A stretch of 64,000 bases of DNA, taken from an uncultured Bacteroidales bacterium (GTDB lineage Bacteria; Bacteroidota; Bacteroidia; Bacteroidales; Bacteroidaceae). The translations under genes and the position numbers were made by a program. Below, one piece after another: positions 30,056 through 38,228 of the stretch. The notes beneath the pieces are model-generated. The model saw only the letters and a list, made by a program, of their open reading frames with translations, was not told the DNA's origin and made no database searches. Each line of letters starts with the position of its first letter. Position 1 is the stretch's first letter. The stretch is from contig CADCIP010000012.1 in the NCBI GenBank assembly GCA_902801485.1, positions 1 through 64,000 on the forward strand, written 5' to 3'.

Positions 30056-32707
30056 TCACTTGAATACCTTCCGGCCTCCACCTATCAGGATGCCACGGGC
30101 ATGTTTCGAAGCCGGCAAACCCGCCGGAGTAAAGAAAATGTCATCACCCACCCTGAAAGGCAGAACCACAGCATCCTCTTCATCCCGCTGCAGTATAAGC
30201 GATCCGGCAGGTATATCAACATGTGCCTTGAGTACCTCCTCTTCGAGTTGCAGGTTCCACATATTCCTGACTGTAGGACTTGACACGAAGGAAGATACAC
30301 GTCCAGGTTCCAGAACCTCACCATCAGTGGCGGGGGCATAGCTGACATTATCCTTGGCAGTCACCGCTTCAGGCTCTATCACAATCATAGTCCAATACTG
30401 CAACGAAGGCAAGGTCAGCGTAATGATGCCGCCGGAGGAATAATAATCGTAATCCGTCAGTTCCTGCATGGCACCGCCGCAATAATCCGGTGATGCCACC
30501 CAGATGCGCCGTACCTTACCCATACCCGTCAGTCCTGTCAGACGCAGGGACAGGTTCTCGAAGCGTTTCGGCCAGGGGCGCACAGCCTGATTGTCGTGCC
30601 AGCAAAGCATATAGTTATCATCAATAACTGCCGCACTCTCTTCGTGTGTGAAGTTGAGCAGATGCACCACCTGACGACCATTCAACTCACGCGCCACAAG
30701 TGTCACCTGATTAGCCACAGGCTCCCAGTTATTGATGGTCACATCAGGACAGGTAGCCTTCACGTTTGTCCTCTCAGCCCAGTTGTCACGCAGCAGGTTC
30801 TCGTAGGCAGTCATAAAATCATAATACCGTGTCATCCAGTCTTCAATCTGGTTGTGCCACTTCATTCCGCTATAGGGGAAGTATTCGCGACAAAGCATGT
30901 GATCGCCGCCCAGTTCCAGATGCGAGCCGCCCAGGGCAAATATCACCGCATCCGCCATCACAACACCAGGCGTATTGAAATTCCTGTTATCACTCGCATA
31001 GTTCATGTAGGCAGCCAGGACAGAACGCAGGACAGGATTGCAGTTCAGGTTCCCGTCAATAACCTTCTTGATGTTCGAGAAGCGCCCCTCACCGCCAGTC
31101 AGACTGCTTCCCGCCTTATTCCCCCACACCTCAGAGTACAGGAAATCCACCTTGCCCGTCCCTGCAATCTGATCCGCGCCCCATTGCGATACGGCATTCA
31201 TCACAAGACGCTTCTCCGGGTGTCGGTTCTTCATATAGCTGATGAATGCAGAATAGCCTTCAGGAAGACTGACGCTGCCCCCGTTGTAGTCATATACTTT
31301 GCCACGCGACCCCAATTGATCTATCTGGTAGCCGTCGAAGTCGAGGAAGGAATAAACCTCATCATTTCGCTCTGCCAGGTAAACAAGCCATTCCTCATTG
31401 GCAGGGTTAACCAAATAGATATTGCTCTTCCACGAAGGGGGCAGTTCATGCCTGTCCACCATATTATGGTTCTTGTCCTTGTAGATGAACCATTCCTGCT
31501 TTACACCGCGTCCTTCCCAACCGTCCAGCACGCCGAAGCACAGATTGTAGAAGATGCTCTTCATTCCCCGCTCATGCTGTGCTTTAATGTAGTTCCTGAC
31601 AGCAGAAGTATAGATAGTACGGTTAGCAATATCCTTGTATGTGGTCCACAATCCCTCTTCCCGTGTACCGCCCAACGGCCAGTCGTGGCAGTAGTGCCAG
31701 TCCTGAAACTGCACGCCGTTGATATGGCAGCGGTTCAGCCACTTCATCTCCGTCCTCGTCTTGCTCTGCGTCTTGTCATTCCCAAAGGCAGCCACGAAGC
31801 CGTAACGCGGGAAGTGCGTCCAGTCAGAACTCACATCGATGCCAATCGTAGCACAGATATGATCTCCCTCATCATCGCTTCTATATACCTCTGCCATATA
31901 TCCCCGGAAGTCCTCAGCTGGCGGCACCCAGGTCCATGTCTTTGACGAAAGAAGCGTATCGGCAATGATATCACCCAGATAACGGTATCGAACGTGCATA
32001 CCGTCCGTTGCCGTTGCAGAGAGGGTAAGCCGCACCGTATCGCCAGGGGCATAGCAACACTTGTCCGTTTCCATGCTATAACGCAATTTAGGCAGTTTGT
32101 CCGATGCCCCCGAAGCCAGTACAGGAATAACCGTCCGAACACGGTTCACCTTCTGGTAGGGTTTACTGTGTAGTGCCAGTGTACCGGAAGTCAGCCTTAA
32201 CAGACCACTGTAAGTTCCGGCATCCGCAGCATCCTCGTGCAGGGCATAATCGTTCTTGTCCGACAGATCCGTATTCACAGCGGATCCCACAGGATAGAGA
32301 CAAGGCGGATAAAGGCGTTGCACGGGCAACTCACCCTCGCTGGTGGCAACCTGTATCTGCTTTGCATTCACGTCCACCGTCACCCTGCACAGCCCTATGT
32401 TATCAATGCGATACTTATAGTCACCGCTTGTATGCAGCGCTATCTTCTGTGTCCCCATACCAAGCAATGTATTGGCAGCCGACGGTCCCCAGTGGCTGCC
32501 CCATCCCGTAGCCTCCTTCATAAACTTCAGCTCACCGCCATGGAACAGGTAACCCTGCCATGTGTAAAGACCCTCGGCCTGCTCCGTCATTGCCTGACGG
32601 TTCCAACCGGTACTGATAGCAGAGCCAACAATATAGAGCGATGCCCGGACTGACAGACTCCAAACAAGAGCCAGAAAGACAAGTATGTAATATAGATGAC
32701 GTTTCAT
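30056..32707 (-). CDS. Glycoside hydrolase family 66 (dextranase-type)
   Basis: An 883-residue secreted protein: signal peptide (1-22), an N-terminal domain (about 24-120) resembling the SusE/SusF starch-binding fold (LYIVGSAISTGWNRQAM), a linker domain, the GH66 catalytic barrel (about 300-650) and C-terminal beta domains. GH66 enzymes cut alpha-1,6-glucan or form cycloisomaltooligosaccharides. FDGYQIDQLG (Asp near 459) and FLYSEVWG (Glu near 523) match the expected nucleophile and acid/base regions; SHLELGGDHMLCREYFP is strongly family-like. No susC/D genes are adjacent. Promoter TAACTTTG at 32740-32733. Confidence 0.88.
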   Translation of the reverse strand: MKRHLYYILVFLALVWSLSVRASLYIVGSAISTGWNRQAMTEQAEGLYTWQGYLFHGGELKFMKEATGWGSHWGPSAANTLLGMGTQKIALHTSGDYKYRIDNIGLCRVTVDVNAKQIQVATSEGELPVQRLYPPCLYPVGSAVNTDLSDKNDYALHEDAADAGTYSGLLRLTSGTLALHSKPYQKVNRVRTVIPVLASGASDKLPKLRYSMETDKCCYAPGDTVRLTLSATATDGMHVRYRYLGDIIADTLLSSKTWTWVPPAEDFRGYMAEVYRSDDEGDHICATIGIDVSSDWTHFPRYGFVAAFGNDKTQSKTRTEMKWLNRCHINGVQFQDWHYCHDWPLGGTREEGLWTTYKDIANRTIYTSAVRNYIKAQHERGMKSIFYNLCFGVLDGWEGRGVKQEWFIYKDKNHNMVDRHELPPSWKSNIYLVNPANEEWLVYLAERNDEVYSFLDFDGYQIDQLGSRGKVYDYNGGSVSLPEGYSAFISYMKNRHPEKRLVMNAVSQWGADQIAGTGKVDFLYSEVWGNKAGSSLTGGEGRFSNIKKVIDGNLNCNPVLRSVLAAYMNYASDNRNFNTPGVVMADAVIFALGGSHLELGGDHMLCREYFPYSGMKWHNQIEDWMTRYYDFMTAYENLLRDNWAERTNVKATCPDVTINNWEPVANQVTLVARELNGRQVVHLLNFTHEESAAVIDDNYMLCWHDNQAVRPWPKRFENLSLRLTGLTGMGKVRRIWVASPDYCGGAMQELTDYDYYSSGGIITLTLPSLQYWTMIVIEPEAVTAKDNVSYAPATDGEVLEPGRVSSFVSSPTVRNMWNLQLEEEVLKAHVDIPAGSLILQRDEEDAVVLPFRVGDDIFFTPAGLPASKHARGILIGGGRKVFK

Positions 32708-32732
32708 ATTCTATATAACAATGTTCCGCTTG

Positions 32733-32740
32733 CAAAGTTA
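32733..32740 (-). promoter_or_regulatory. GH66 gene -7 element
   Basis: TAACTTTG on the minus strand, 25 nt before the ATG at 32707. Confidence 0.55.
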
Positions 32741-32804
32741 TACCATTTCAGCACAACAAAAAAGTTTTTGCGCTGAAAAAACAACTTCGTTGAAAAACAA
32801 AAAC

Positions 32805-33052
32805 CTCTAAAACCCTCTCATTTACCATTTAGCCATTTACCATTTACGGTCTGGGGTCTGGGGTCGAGAGTCAAGAGTCTCTAACCACTAACCGCTAACA
32901 GTTGAGAGTTTAGAGTGTAGAGTTGAGAGTCAGTGTTTGAAGTTTAAGAAGTTTAAAGGTTTAAGAAGTTTAAGAACTTTGGCCAACGGCCAATAGCCAA
33001 AGTGTCTCTAGCCGCTAACCGCTAACCCTTAACCCTTAACCCTTAACCTTGA
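32805..33052. repeat. Composite block of many short tandem repeats
   Basis: About 250 bp is a patchwork of distinct short words. These are CCATTTA (32818-32847), GGTCTGG (32848-32865), CTAACCACTAACCGC (32881-32899), GAGAGTTTAGAGT (32900-32931), AAGAAGTTT (32939-32976), TTGGCCAACGGCCAA (around 32979-32993), and CCGCTAACC followed by CCCTTAA repeated three times (33012-33048). No coding potential is seen. The gap lies between the GH66 gene start and a small ORF. Confidence 0.8.
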
Positions 33053-33180
33053 CGAAAAAGGGACATACTACCTCCGGAGTACCTCCCGGTTCTGAAATCG
33101 AAGCTAAAAAGGCCCTGACTGCTGGGTAAGAAGAGAGTAAAACAGTGTCCCCCTGTTCCTGATTAAAAAGACCTCATAGG
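33053..33180. other. Unassigned 120-bp segment
   Basis: More GC-rich than its surroundings. GGGACA (33060-33065) and TGTCCC (near 33146) are short inverted ends about 80 bp apart. No gene or known RNA is recognised. Confidence 0.3.
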
Positions 33181-33366
33181 TTATCTTTTCTTTCTAAACT
33201 CAGAGAAAGCGAGGATTGCAAGGATAACAGCAACAATAACGTCCACAATATTCCATAACGTCCTGCCAAGAGCCACTCTAAGAGAGAAGTACGTATGGGA
33301 CTTGGCATCACTACGGCAGGCCCCGTATTGAGCCTTATAAACAAGGAAGGATATGGTCCCAGACAA
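33181..33366 (-). CDS. Possible small membrane protein (61 aa or 31 aa)
   Basis: The frame runs from ATG 33366, inside the end of the serine hydrolase gene (32-bp overlap), to TAA at 33181. The C-terminal half (TLWNIVDVIVAVILAILAFS, then EFRKKR) looks like a real single membrane helix with a basic end, while the N-terminal half does not look protein-like. A GTG near codon 31 would give a compact 31-residue protein. No family recognised; it could be non-coding. Confidence 0.35.
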   Translation of the reverse strand: MSGTISFLVYKAQYGACRSDAKSHTYFSLRVALGRTLWNIVDVIVAVILAILAFSEFRKKR

Positions 33367-34417
33367 GATTCAGTTCGGCCTGCATGTCACGCAGGTCTGC
33401 CGTATTGATGATAACGGCATCCTTCTCTGGAATGACGATGATATACTGACCGCCGGCACCGTCGGCACGGAAAGCATTGTGCCTGCAGCGCCATACCTGA
33501 TAGCCGTACCCCTGTACCCAGTCGCTGTTCTCGGGCGTAAGTCCGCTCTCAGCGACTTTGTCGGCCCTTACCCATGAGGGCTGGCAAGGAACCTGTGCAC
33601 GTGTTGCCTCGGTAACATAGGATTCAGGCAGCACTTGTTTGCCGTTCCATTTTCCCTTTTGCAACAACAACTGGCCCATTTTGGCCAGATCCTCTGTCTT
33701 GAGGTAAAGTCCCCATCCGCCACAGTTGATGCCCTGCGGACTCTCGTCCCAACGGGGTGCTTCGATACCCAGAGGGTCAAAGAGGCGGGGTTGCAGATAA
33801 TCCACAACTTTCTGTCCGGTAACCTTCTGCACAATGGCCGAAAGCATATAAGTTCCCATGCTGTTGTAACAATAGTATGTTCCCGGTTCATGCTGCACAG
33901 GCCAGGAGAGGAAAGTCCGTACCCATGTGTCCGTATCATTCCTGCGTGAGGGTTCCGAGTCGTGTCCGCAGTTCATTGTCAGCAAATGACGGATGGTAAC
34001 CTTCTGCAGATTCTCGGAAGGAGAAGGCGGCAGGTCGTCGGGGAAGAAGGAAACCAGCTTATCGTCCAGCGAAAGCAAGCCTTCGCTTATTGCCAGTCCC
34101 ACGGCAGCTGAAGTGAATGTCTTGCTGACACTGTTCAGCACATGCGGCAGCTGAGGTTCACCACCGTTCAGCCACTTTTCATACAGTACCTTTCCATGCT
34201 GCAGCACCATCACACTCTGGATGTTAAGTTCCTGTTCACGGGCATCCTTAAGGTATGCTTCCATAGCAGTTTGAAGACAGCCCTTTGGTTTAGTACGCTT
34301 AAGGGAAACTGCTTTGGCAGTTGACGGTTGGAGAAGATCGTGTGTTTCTGCATTGCAGCAAAGGCAGCAAAGGCTGAGCAGAACGGAAAGACCGTAACGG
34401 CAGGCTGAATGTTTCAT
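33335..34417 (-). CDS. Exported serine hydrolase (class C beta-lactamase family)
   Basis: A 360-residue Beta-lactamase-family (PF00144) protein with a signal peptide (YGLSVLLSLCCLCCNA). The active-site SxxK is in LNSVSKTFTSAA (about residue 95), the YxN motif is YCYNSMG, and a late GxG-like GAGGQYI segment stands where HxG/KTG is expected. Such proteins are esterases or peptidases as often as beta-lactamases; resistance should not be assumed. Promoter TAACTTTG at 34456-34449. Confidence 0.87.
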   Translation of the reverse strand: MKHSACRYGLSVLLSLCCLCCNAETHDLLQPSTAKAVSLKRTKPKGCLQTAMEAYLKDAREQELNIQSVMVLQHGKVLYEKWLNGGEPQLPHVLNSVSKTFTSAAVGLAISEGLLSLDDKLVSFFPDDLPPSPSENLQKVTIRHLLTMNCGHDSEPSRRNDTDTWVRTFLSWPVQHEPGTYYCYNSMGTYMLSAIVQKVTGQKVVDYLQPRLFDPLGIEAPRWDESPQGINCGGWGLYLKTEDLAKMGQLLLQKGKWNGKQVLPESYVTEATRAQVPCQPSWVRADKVAESGLTPENSDWVQGYGYQVWRCRHNAFRADGAGGQYIIVIPEKDAVIINTADLRDMQAELNLVWDHILPCL

Positions 34418-34448
34418 AAAAGATAAGTTTTTTGTTAAGTTTGACTCA

Positions 34449-34456
34449 CAAAGTTA
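34449..34456 (-). promoter_or_regulatory. Serine hydrolase gene -7 element
   Basis: TAACTTTG on the minus strand, 31 nt before the ATG at 34417. It is divergent from the fmt promoter. Confidence 0.5.
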
Positions 34457-34495
34457 GGCATTTTTGCGAAGCGGTGTGAAAGAACCGCGCATTTA

Positions 34496-34527
34496 TTTTG
34501 TTTATCTCTCACTTATTCGTAATTTTG
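34496..34527 (+). promoter_or_regulatory. fmt promoter
   Basis: TTTTG (34496-34500), 19-bp spacer, TAATTTTG (34520-34527). The spacer ends CTCACTTATTCG, the same as in the duplicated promoter repeats at 26974-27108. Confidence 0.75.
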
Positions 34528-34547
34528 TCCCTGCAAATTTGAAAAGA

Positions 34548-35507
34548 ATGAAGAAAGAGCTGAGAATTGTGTTTATGGGAACGCCCGACTTTGCCGTTCC
34601 CTCATTAGCAAAGCTGGTGGAGAACGGATATAACGTAGTGGGAGTTGTTACGATGCCCGACAAGGCTATAGGCAGACATCATGATGTGTTGCAGTCAAGT
34701 CCGGTGAAACAATATGCCGTCTGCCATGACATCCCTGTACTTCAGCCCGAGAAGCTGAAAGACGAGGCTTTCCTGAAGGAACTGAGTGAGCTGAAAGCCG
34801 ACCTGCAGATTGTTGTTGCTTTTAGGATGCTTCCCCAGGTGGTATGGGGAATGCCACGTTTGGGTACCTTCAACCTGCATGCCGCCCTACTTCCGCAATA
34901 CCGTGGTGCGGCTCCCATCAACTGGGCTATCATCAATGGCGACAAAGAAACAGGTATTACCACATTCTTCCTGGACGAAGACATAGACACAGGCCGGATT
35001 ATTCTTCAGGAACGTATTCCCATTGGAGAAGAAGACTGCCTGGAAGATATTCATGACCGCATGATGGTGCAAGGGGCCGACTTAGTTCAAAAAACAGTTG
35101 ACTTAATAGCAGAAGGAAAAGCAGAGGCTACAGATCAGAGTCAGTTCATGACAGAAGAGCCGCTCCGACCCGCACCCAAGATCTTCAAGGAAACATGCGA
35201 GATTCAATGGACAAATACCGCGCAGGTTTACAATTTCGTAAGAGGCCTTAGTCCCTACCCTGCAGCCTGGACAACACTACATACGCAGGAGGGGAAAGAA
35301 TTGGTGATGAAAATCTTTAAAACCAGAAAAGAGACAGCTTTGACAGACGTCAAAGAACCCACCCTTCAAACCGACGGAAAGACATTCCTGCGAGTAGCTT
35401 TACCTGATGGGTACCTTTATCTGGCAGAAGTGCAGATTTCGGGTAAAAAACGTATGCAGATAGCCGACTTTCTACGTGGTGCACATATAGAAGGATGGAC
35501 GTTATAA
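34548..35507 (+). CDS. fmt: Methionyl-tRNA formyltransferase
   Basis: A 319-residue formyltransferase that makes fMet-tRNA for translation initiation. RIVFMGTPDFAVPSL at the N-terminus and the catalytic FNLHAALLPQYRGAAPINWA (Asn and His) with the Asp of DEDIDTG are typical; the C-terminal tRNA-binding domain is complete. I chose ATG 34548. The frame is open back to 34464, but the promoter lies inside that stretch. Confidence 0.96.
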   Translation: MKKELRIVFMGTPDFAVPSLAKLVENGYNVVGVVTMPDKAIGRHHDVLQSSPVKQYAVCHDIPVLQPEKLKDEAFLKELSELKADLQIVVAFRMLPQVVWGMPRLGTFNLHAALLPQYRGAAPINWAIINGDKETGITTFFLDEDIDTGRIILQERIPIGEEDCLEDIHDRMMVQGADLVQKTVDLIAEGKAEATDQSQFMTEEPLRPAPKIFKETCEIQWTNTAQVYNFVRGLSPYPAAWTTLHTQEGKELVMKIFKTRKETALTDVKEPTLQTDGKTFLRVALPDGYLYLAEVQISGKKRMQIADFLRGAHIEGWTL

Positions 35508-35641
35508 TAAAAAAAATGACAAAAAATTTGGCAGATTGATTAAAAAGTGTTTCCTTTGCACAAGTAAACTCGTAAAATAACTGTTTTAAACATCATTGCC
35601 TATAGAGAAAACATTACACCAAAACTTTTAAAACAAGCGTA

Positions 35642-36232
35642 ATGAAGAATCTAAGTACAAGCACCGACTATGAGTTGGTGGAATTGTATGAGAATGGTAA
35701 TGATAATGCTTTTGACGAGTTGTTACAGCGTCATCAGAGTTATGTATATTCTTATATCCTCTTTCTGGTAAAAGAAGAGGAACGTGCTGATGATATCTTT
35801 CAGGAGACCTTCACACGTGCCATTATGGCTATCCGTAGCCATAAGTACCAGACTACAGGAAAATTCAGTGCATGGCTTATTCGCATAGCACACAATCTGA
35901 TAATCGACACCACACGTGAAACAGAATCGGGAAAGTTGATTACGCAGGAAAAGTTTACCCCCGGCATTCTCAATGACATTCGTTTGAGCGAAGGTGGGAT
36001 CGAAAATAATATCATTGAGGAGCAGAAAGCCAGCCAGATTCGCAAAATGCTGGATTACCTGCCAGACGTCCAGCGCGAAGTTATCCTTCTCCGCTTTTAT
36101 GAAGACCTGAGTTTTAAAGAGATTGCAGAAAAGACAGGTGTCAGCATCAACACGTCTCTGGGCCGTATGAGATATGCACTCATTAATCTCAGAAAAATGG
36201 TTCAGCAGCATAATATAGCATTGGTAGGATAA
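35642..36232 (+). CDS. ECF-type sigma-70 family sigma factor
   Basis: A 196-residue sigma factor with only regions 2 and 4. Region 2 contains DDIFQETFTRAI and SAWLIRIAHNLIIDTTRE; region 4 contains REVILLRFYEDLSFKEIAEKTG and the recognition-helix VSINTSLGRMRYAL. No anti-sigma gene follows, so control is unclear. A 38-codon ORF and rpe follow. A palindrome 25 bp downstream of the stop may be a regulatory site. Confidence 0.93.
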   Translation: MKNLSTSTDYELVELYENGNDNAFDELLQRHQSYVYSYILFLVKEEERADDIFQETFTRAIMAIRSHKYQTTGKFSAWLIRIAHNLIIDTTRETESGKLITQEKFTPGILNDIRLSEGGIENNIIEEQKASQIRKMLDYLPDVQREVILLRFYEDLSFKEIAEKTGVSINTSLGRMRYALINLRKMVQQHNIALVG

Positions 36233-36257
36233 AAATATCACTTTTTATACAATAATT

Positions 36258-36314
36258 TACCGATTCGGTACGTTTTATTTGTAAAGACAGTAAACAAATA
36301 AATCTACCGAATCG
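36258..36314. promoter_or_regulatory. Palindrome and inverted repeat between the sigma gene and rpe
   Basis: TACCGATTCGGTA (36258-36270) is itself a perfect palindrome. Its right half, CGATTCGGTA, is repeated in inverse as TACCGAATCG at 36305-36314, so either a hairpin with a 34-nt loop or two binding half-sites could form. It lies just upstream of a short ORF. Confidence 0.5.
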
Positions 36315-36319
36315 CGCCT

Positions 36320-36436
36320 ATGGAACAAGTTCTACCTTTACCCTACATTCAACCCAGTACTGCCGTATTGGCACGCATCCGCCAATTTGCGCGGACATAT
36401 CGTCCCCAGTTCCTAACAACCATTAAGCTATATTGA
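36320..36436 (+). CDS. Possible 38-residue peptide upstream of rpe
   Basis: ATG 36320 to TGA 36434-36436 encodes a basic peptide starting MEQVLPLPYIQPS and containing LARIRQFARTYRP. The stop lies 2 nt before the rpe ATG, a spacing typical of coupled genes. No family is known to me. It could be a leader peptide for rpe or a small independent protein. Confidence 0.5.
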   Translation: MEQVLPLPYIQPSTAVLARIRQFARTYRPQFLTTIKLY

Positions 36437-36438
36437 AT

Positions 36439-37083
36439 ATGATGGTGTCACCCTCGCTTTTGGCGGCAAATTTTGCCGACCTGAGGAGCGAAATGGAATG
36501 GTTCAACCAAAGCACCGCCGACTGGTTGCATCTGGATATTATGGATGGTGTTTTTGTCCCCAACATATCATTTGGCTTTCCTGTCCTGAAACATGTGGCA
36601 AAACTTTGCAAGAAGCCATTGGATGTACACCTGATGATTGTACAGCCCGAGAAGTTTGTTCAGGAGGTAAAGGATCTGGGTGCTTATCTCATGAATGTTC
36701 ACTATGAGGCATGCACCCATCTGCACCGTGTGGTAGGTCAGATTCATGAGGCCGGTATGAAGGCCGGCGTAACGCTGAACCCCGCCACCCCGGTAAGTGT
36801 ACTCAAAGATATCATACAAGACGTAGATCTGGTCTTGCTGATGAGCGTAAATCCCGGCTTTGGCGGTCAGAAGTTCATCCCTCACACAATAGAGAAAGTG
36901 AAGGAGCTGCGGAAGTTGATTAACGAAACAGGAAGCAAGGCTCTGATAGAGATTGACGGTGGTGTTAACCAGGAAACAGGCAAACAGCTAAAAGATGCCG
37001 GTGCAGATGTTTTGGTTGCAGGAAGCTACGTCTTTAAGGCACCCGACCCATCTGATGCCTGCACTCGTTTAAAAGCCTTATGA
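36439..37083 (+). CDS. rpe: Ribulose-phosphate 3-epimerase
   Basis: A 214-residue TIM-barrel epimerase of the pentose phosphate pathway (ribulose-5-P to xylulose-5-P). Typical segments are VSPSLLAANFADL, HLDIMDGVFVPNISFG (metal His and Asp), VHLMIVQPE, MSVNPGFGGQKFIP and IEIDGGVN. ATG 36439 and 36442 are adjacent; I use the first. The end overlaps the comEC-like gene by 4 bp. Confidence 0.96.
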   Translation: MMVSPSLLAANFADLRSEMEWFNQSTADWLHLDIMDGVFVPNISFGFPVLKHVAKLCKKPLDVHLMIVQPEKFVQEVKDLGAYLMNVHYEACTHLHRVVGQIHEAGMKAGVTLNPATPVSVLKDIIQDVDLVLLMSVNPGFGGQKFIPHTIEKVKELRKLINETGSKALIEIDGGVNQETGKQLKDAGADVLVAGSYVFKAPDPSDACTRLKAL

Positions 37084-38228
37084 TTATCCGACAGCCCATA
37101 ATCTGGGCTACGCCCTTATATATAACAGGTATATTGCTGGGGAGTTCTCTCTCCGGCATTTATTTTATATTTGTCTCGTTGGCCCTACTGATAGCAAGCA
37201 TACTTTTAAGGAAAAAGACATTCGTTGCAGATATGCTGCTCTTTGCTTTCTGGATAACTCTGGGAATGGCACGCATAGGGACGGAAAAGGAAAAGCCATC
37301 CGATAACACATTCTATAAGGTTGTCTGCAAAAAGGCGCAGGAACAGCAGAAAGTAATGACGGAACGACTGCGTGAAGCAGGTCTTGAAGAAGAGGCTCTA
37401 TCTGTCTGTTCTGCCTTACTGTTAGGAGAGAAGTCAGGTTTAGACAAAGAAACACGGAAAAAATATGCCCATGCGGGCGCATCTCATCTCTTAGCCTTAA
37501 GCGGCATGCATCTGGGCATTTTATACGGAATCCTGTATATGCTCTTTATCAGGAGAATCCGATTCAGCGAATGGAAATGGTTCTGGCTGCCGCCCATTCT
37601 GCTCACCATCTGGGGCTATGCTTTCATTGCAGGAATGCCCATATCATTGGTCAGAGCCAGCATTATGTTCTCTATAGCCACCATAGCAACGCTGGCACAA
37701 AACGACACGCCGCCCCTTCATATTCTGGCCCTGAGTGCTTTAGTCATATTGCTGTTTAGTCCCACCGCCCTTTACACCATAGGTTTCCAACTATCCTTTC
37801 TGGCCGTATTTTTCATTTTAGTTCTGTATCATCCCCTAAAGGAAAAGCTAAAGTTGGGCAACTTCATTACGGAGATGTTTGTGCTTTCAGTCGTAGCTCA
37901 GCTGGGAACAGCACCATTAAGCATCTTCTATTTCCACACCCTTCCCTTAACAGGCTTTTTTATCAGCGTGATACTGATTCCACTCACCACCATCATTATT
38001 TATCTGGGCATACTTTTACTGCTTGTTCCTATAGAAGGCATAGCATGGATGCTGACCATTGTCATAAAAGCACAGGAATGGCTGGCAGATACCATAGCGA
38101 GCATTCCTTATTCCACCATAACCGATCTTTACCCCACATGGTGGCAAGTATTGTTGGTCTATCTGCTATTGTTATGCCTAACAGCAAAAAGTCTTATCCT
38201 ATGGAATCGGGAGGATTTTAATCCGTAG
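37080..38228 (+). CDS. Short ComEC/Rec2 family protein
   Basis: A 382-residue polytopic membrane protein with the ComEC core competence domain: HLLALSGMHLGILYG and the following membrane helices. Usual ComEC proteins of 650-750 residues also have an N-terminal OB-type DUF4131 domain and a C-terminal metallo-beta-lactamase domain; here only about 100 residues precede the core and nothing follows it. Coupled to rpe by an ATGA overlap and overlapping the converging CLC gene end by 11 bp. DNA uptake is the family role but is not certain for this form. Confidence 0.85.
   Translation: MIIRQPIIWATPLYITGILLGSSLSGIYFIFVSLALLIASILLRKKTFVADMLLFAFWITLGMARIGTEKEKPSDNTFYKVVCKKAQEQQKVMTERLREAGLEEEALSVCSALLLGEKSGLDKETRKKYAHAGASHLLALSGMHLGILYGILYMLFIRRIRFSEWKWFWLPPILLTIWGYAFIAGMPISLVRASIMFSIATIATLAQNDTPPLHILALSALVILLFSPTALYTIGFQLSFLAVFFILVLYHPLKEKLKLGNFITEMFVLSVVAQLGTAPLSIFYFHTLPLTGFFISVILIPLTTIIIYLGILLLLVPIEGIAWMLTIVIKAQEWLADTIASIPYSTITDLYPTWWQVLLVYLLLLCLTAKSLILWNREDFNP

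Noticed and set aside
30596-31945. 449-codon + strand ORF opposite the GH66 gene
   Set aside because: The minus-strand frame has GH66 catalytic motifs and a signal peptide. The + strand product has no recognisable feature.
33012-33048. Telomere-like CCCTTAA repeats suggesting a linear replicon end
   Set aside because: Only three copies, in the middle of other simple repeats and flanked by ordinary genes.
33053-33180. Possible SRP RNA or miniature transposon
   Set aside because: The conserved SRP tetraloop region is not found, inverted ends are only 6 bp, and no target duplication is visible.
33335-34417. True antibiotic-resistance beta-lactamase
   Set aside because: The SVSK and YxN motifs fit the broad class C serine hydrolase family, and nothing points to resistance (no mobile context, no specific AmpC features).
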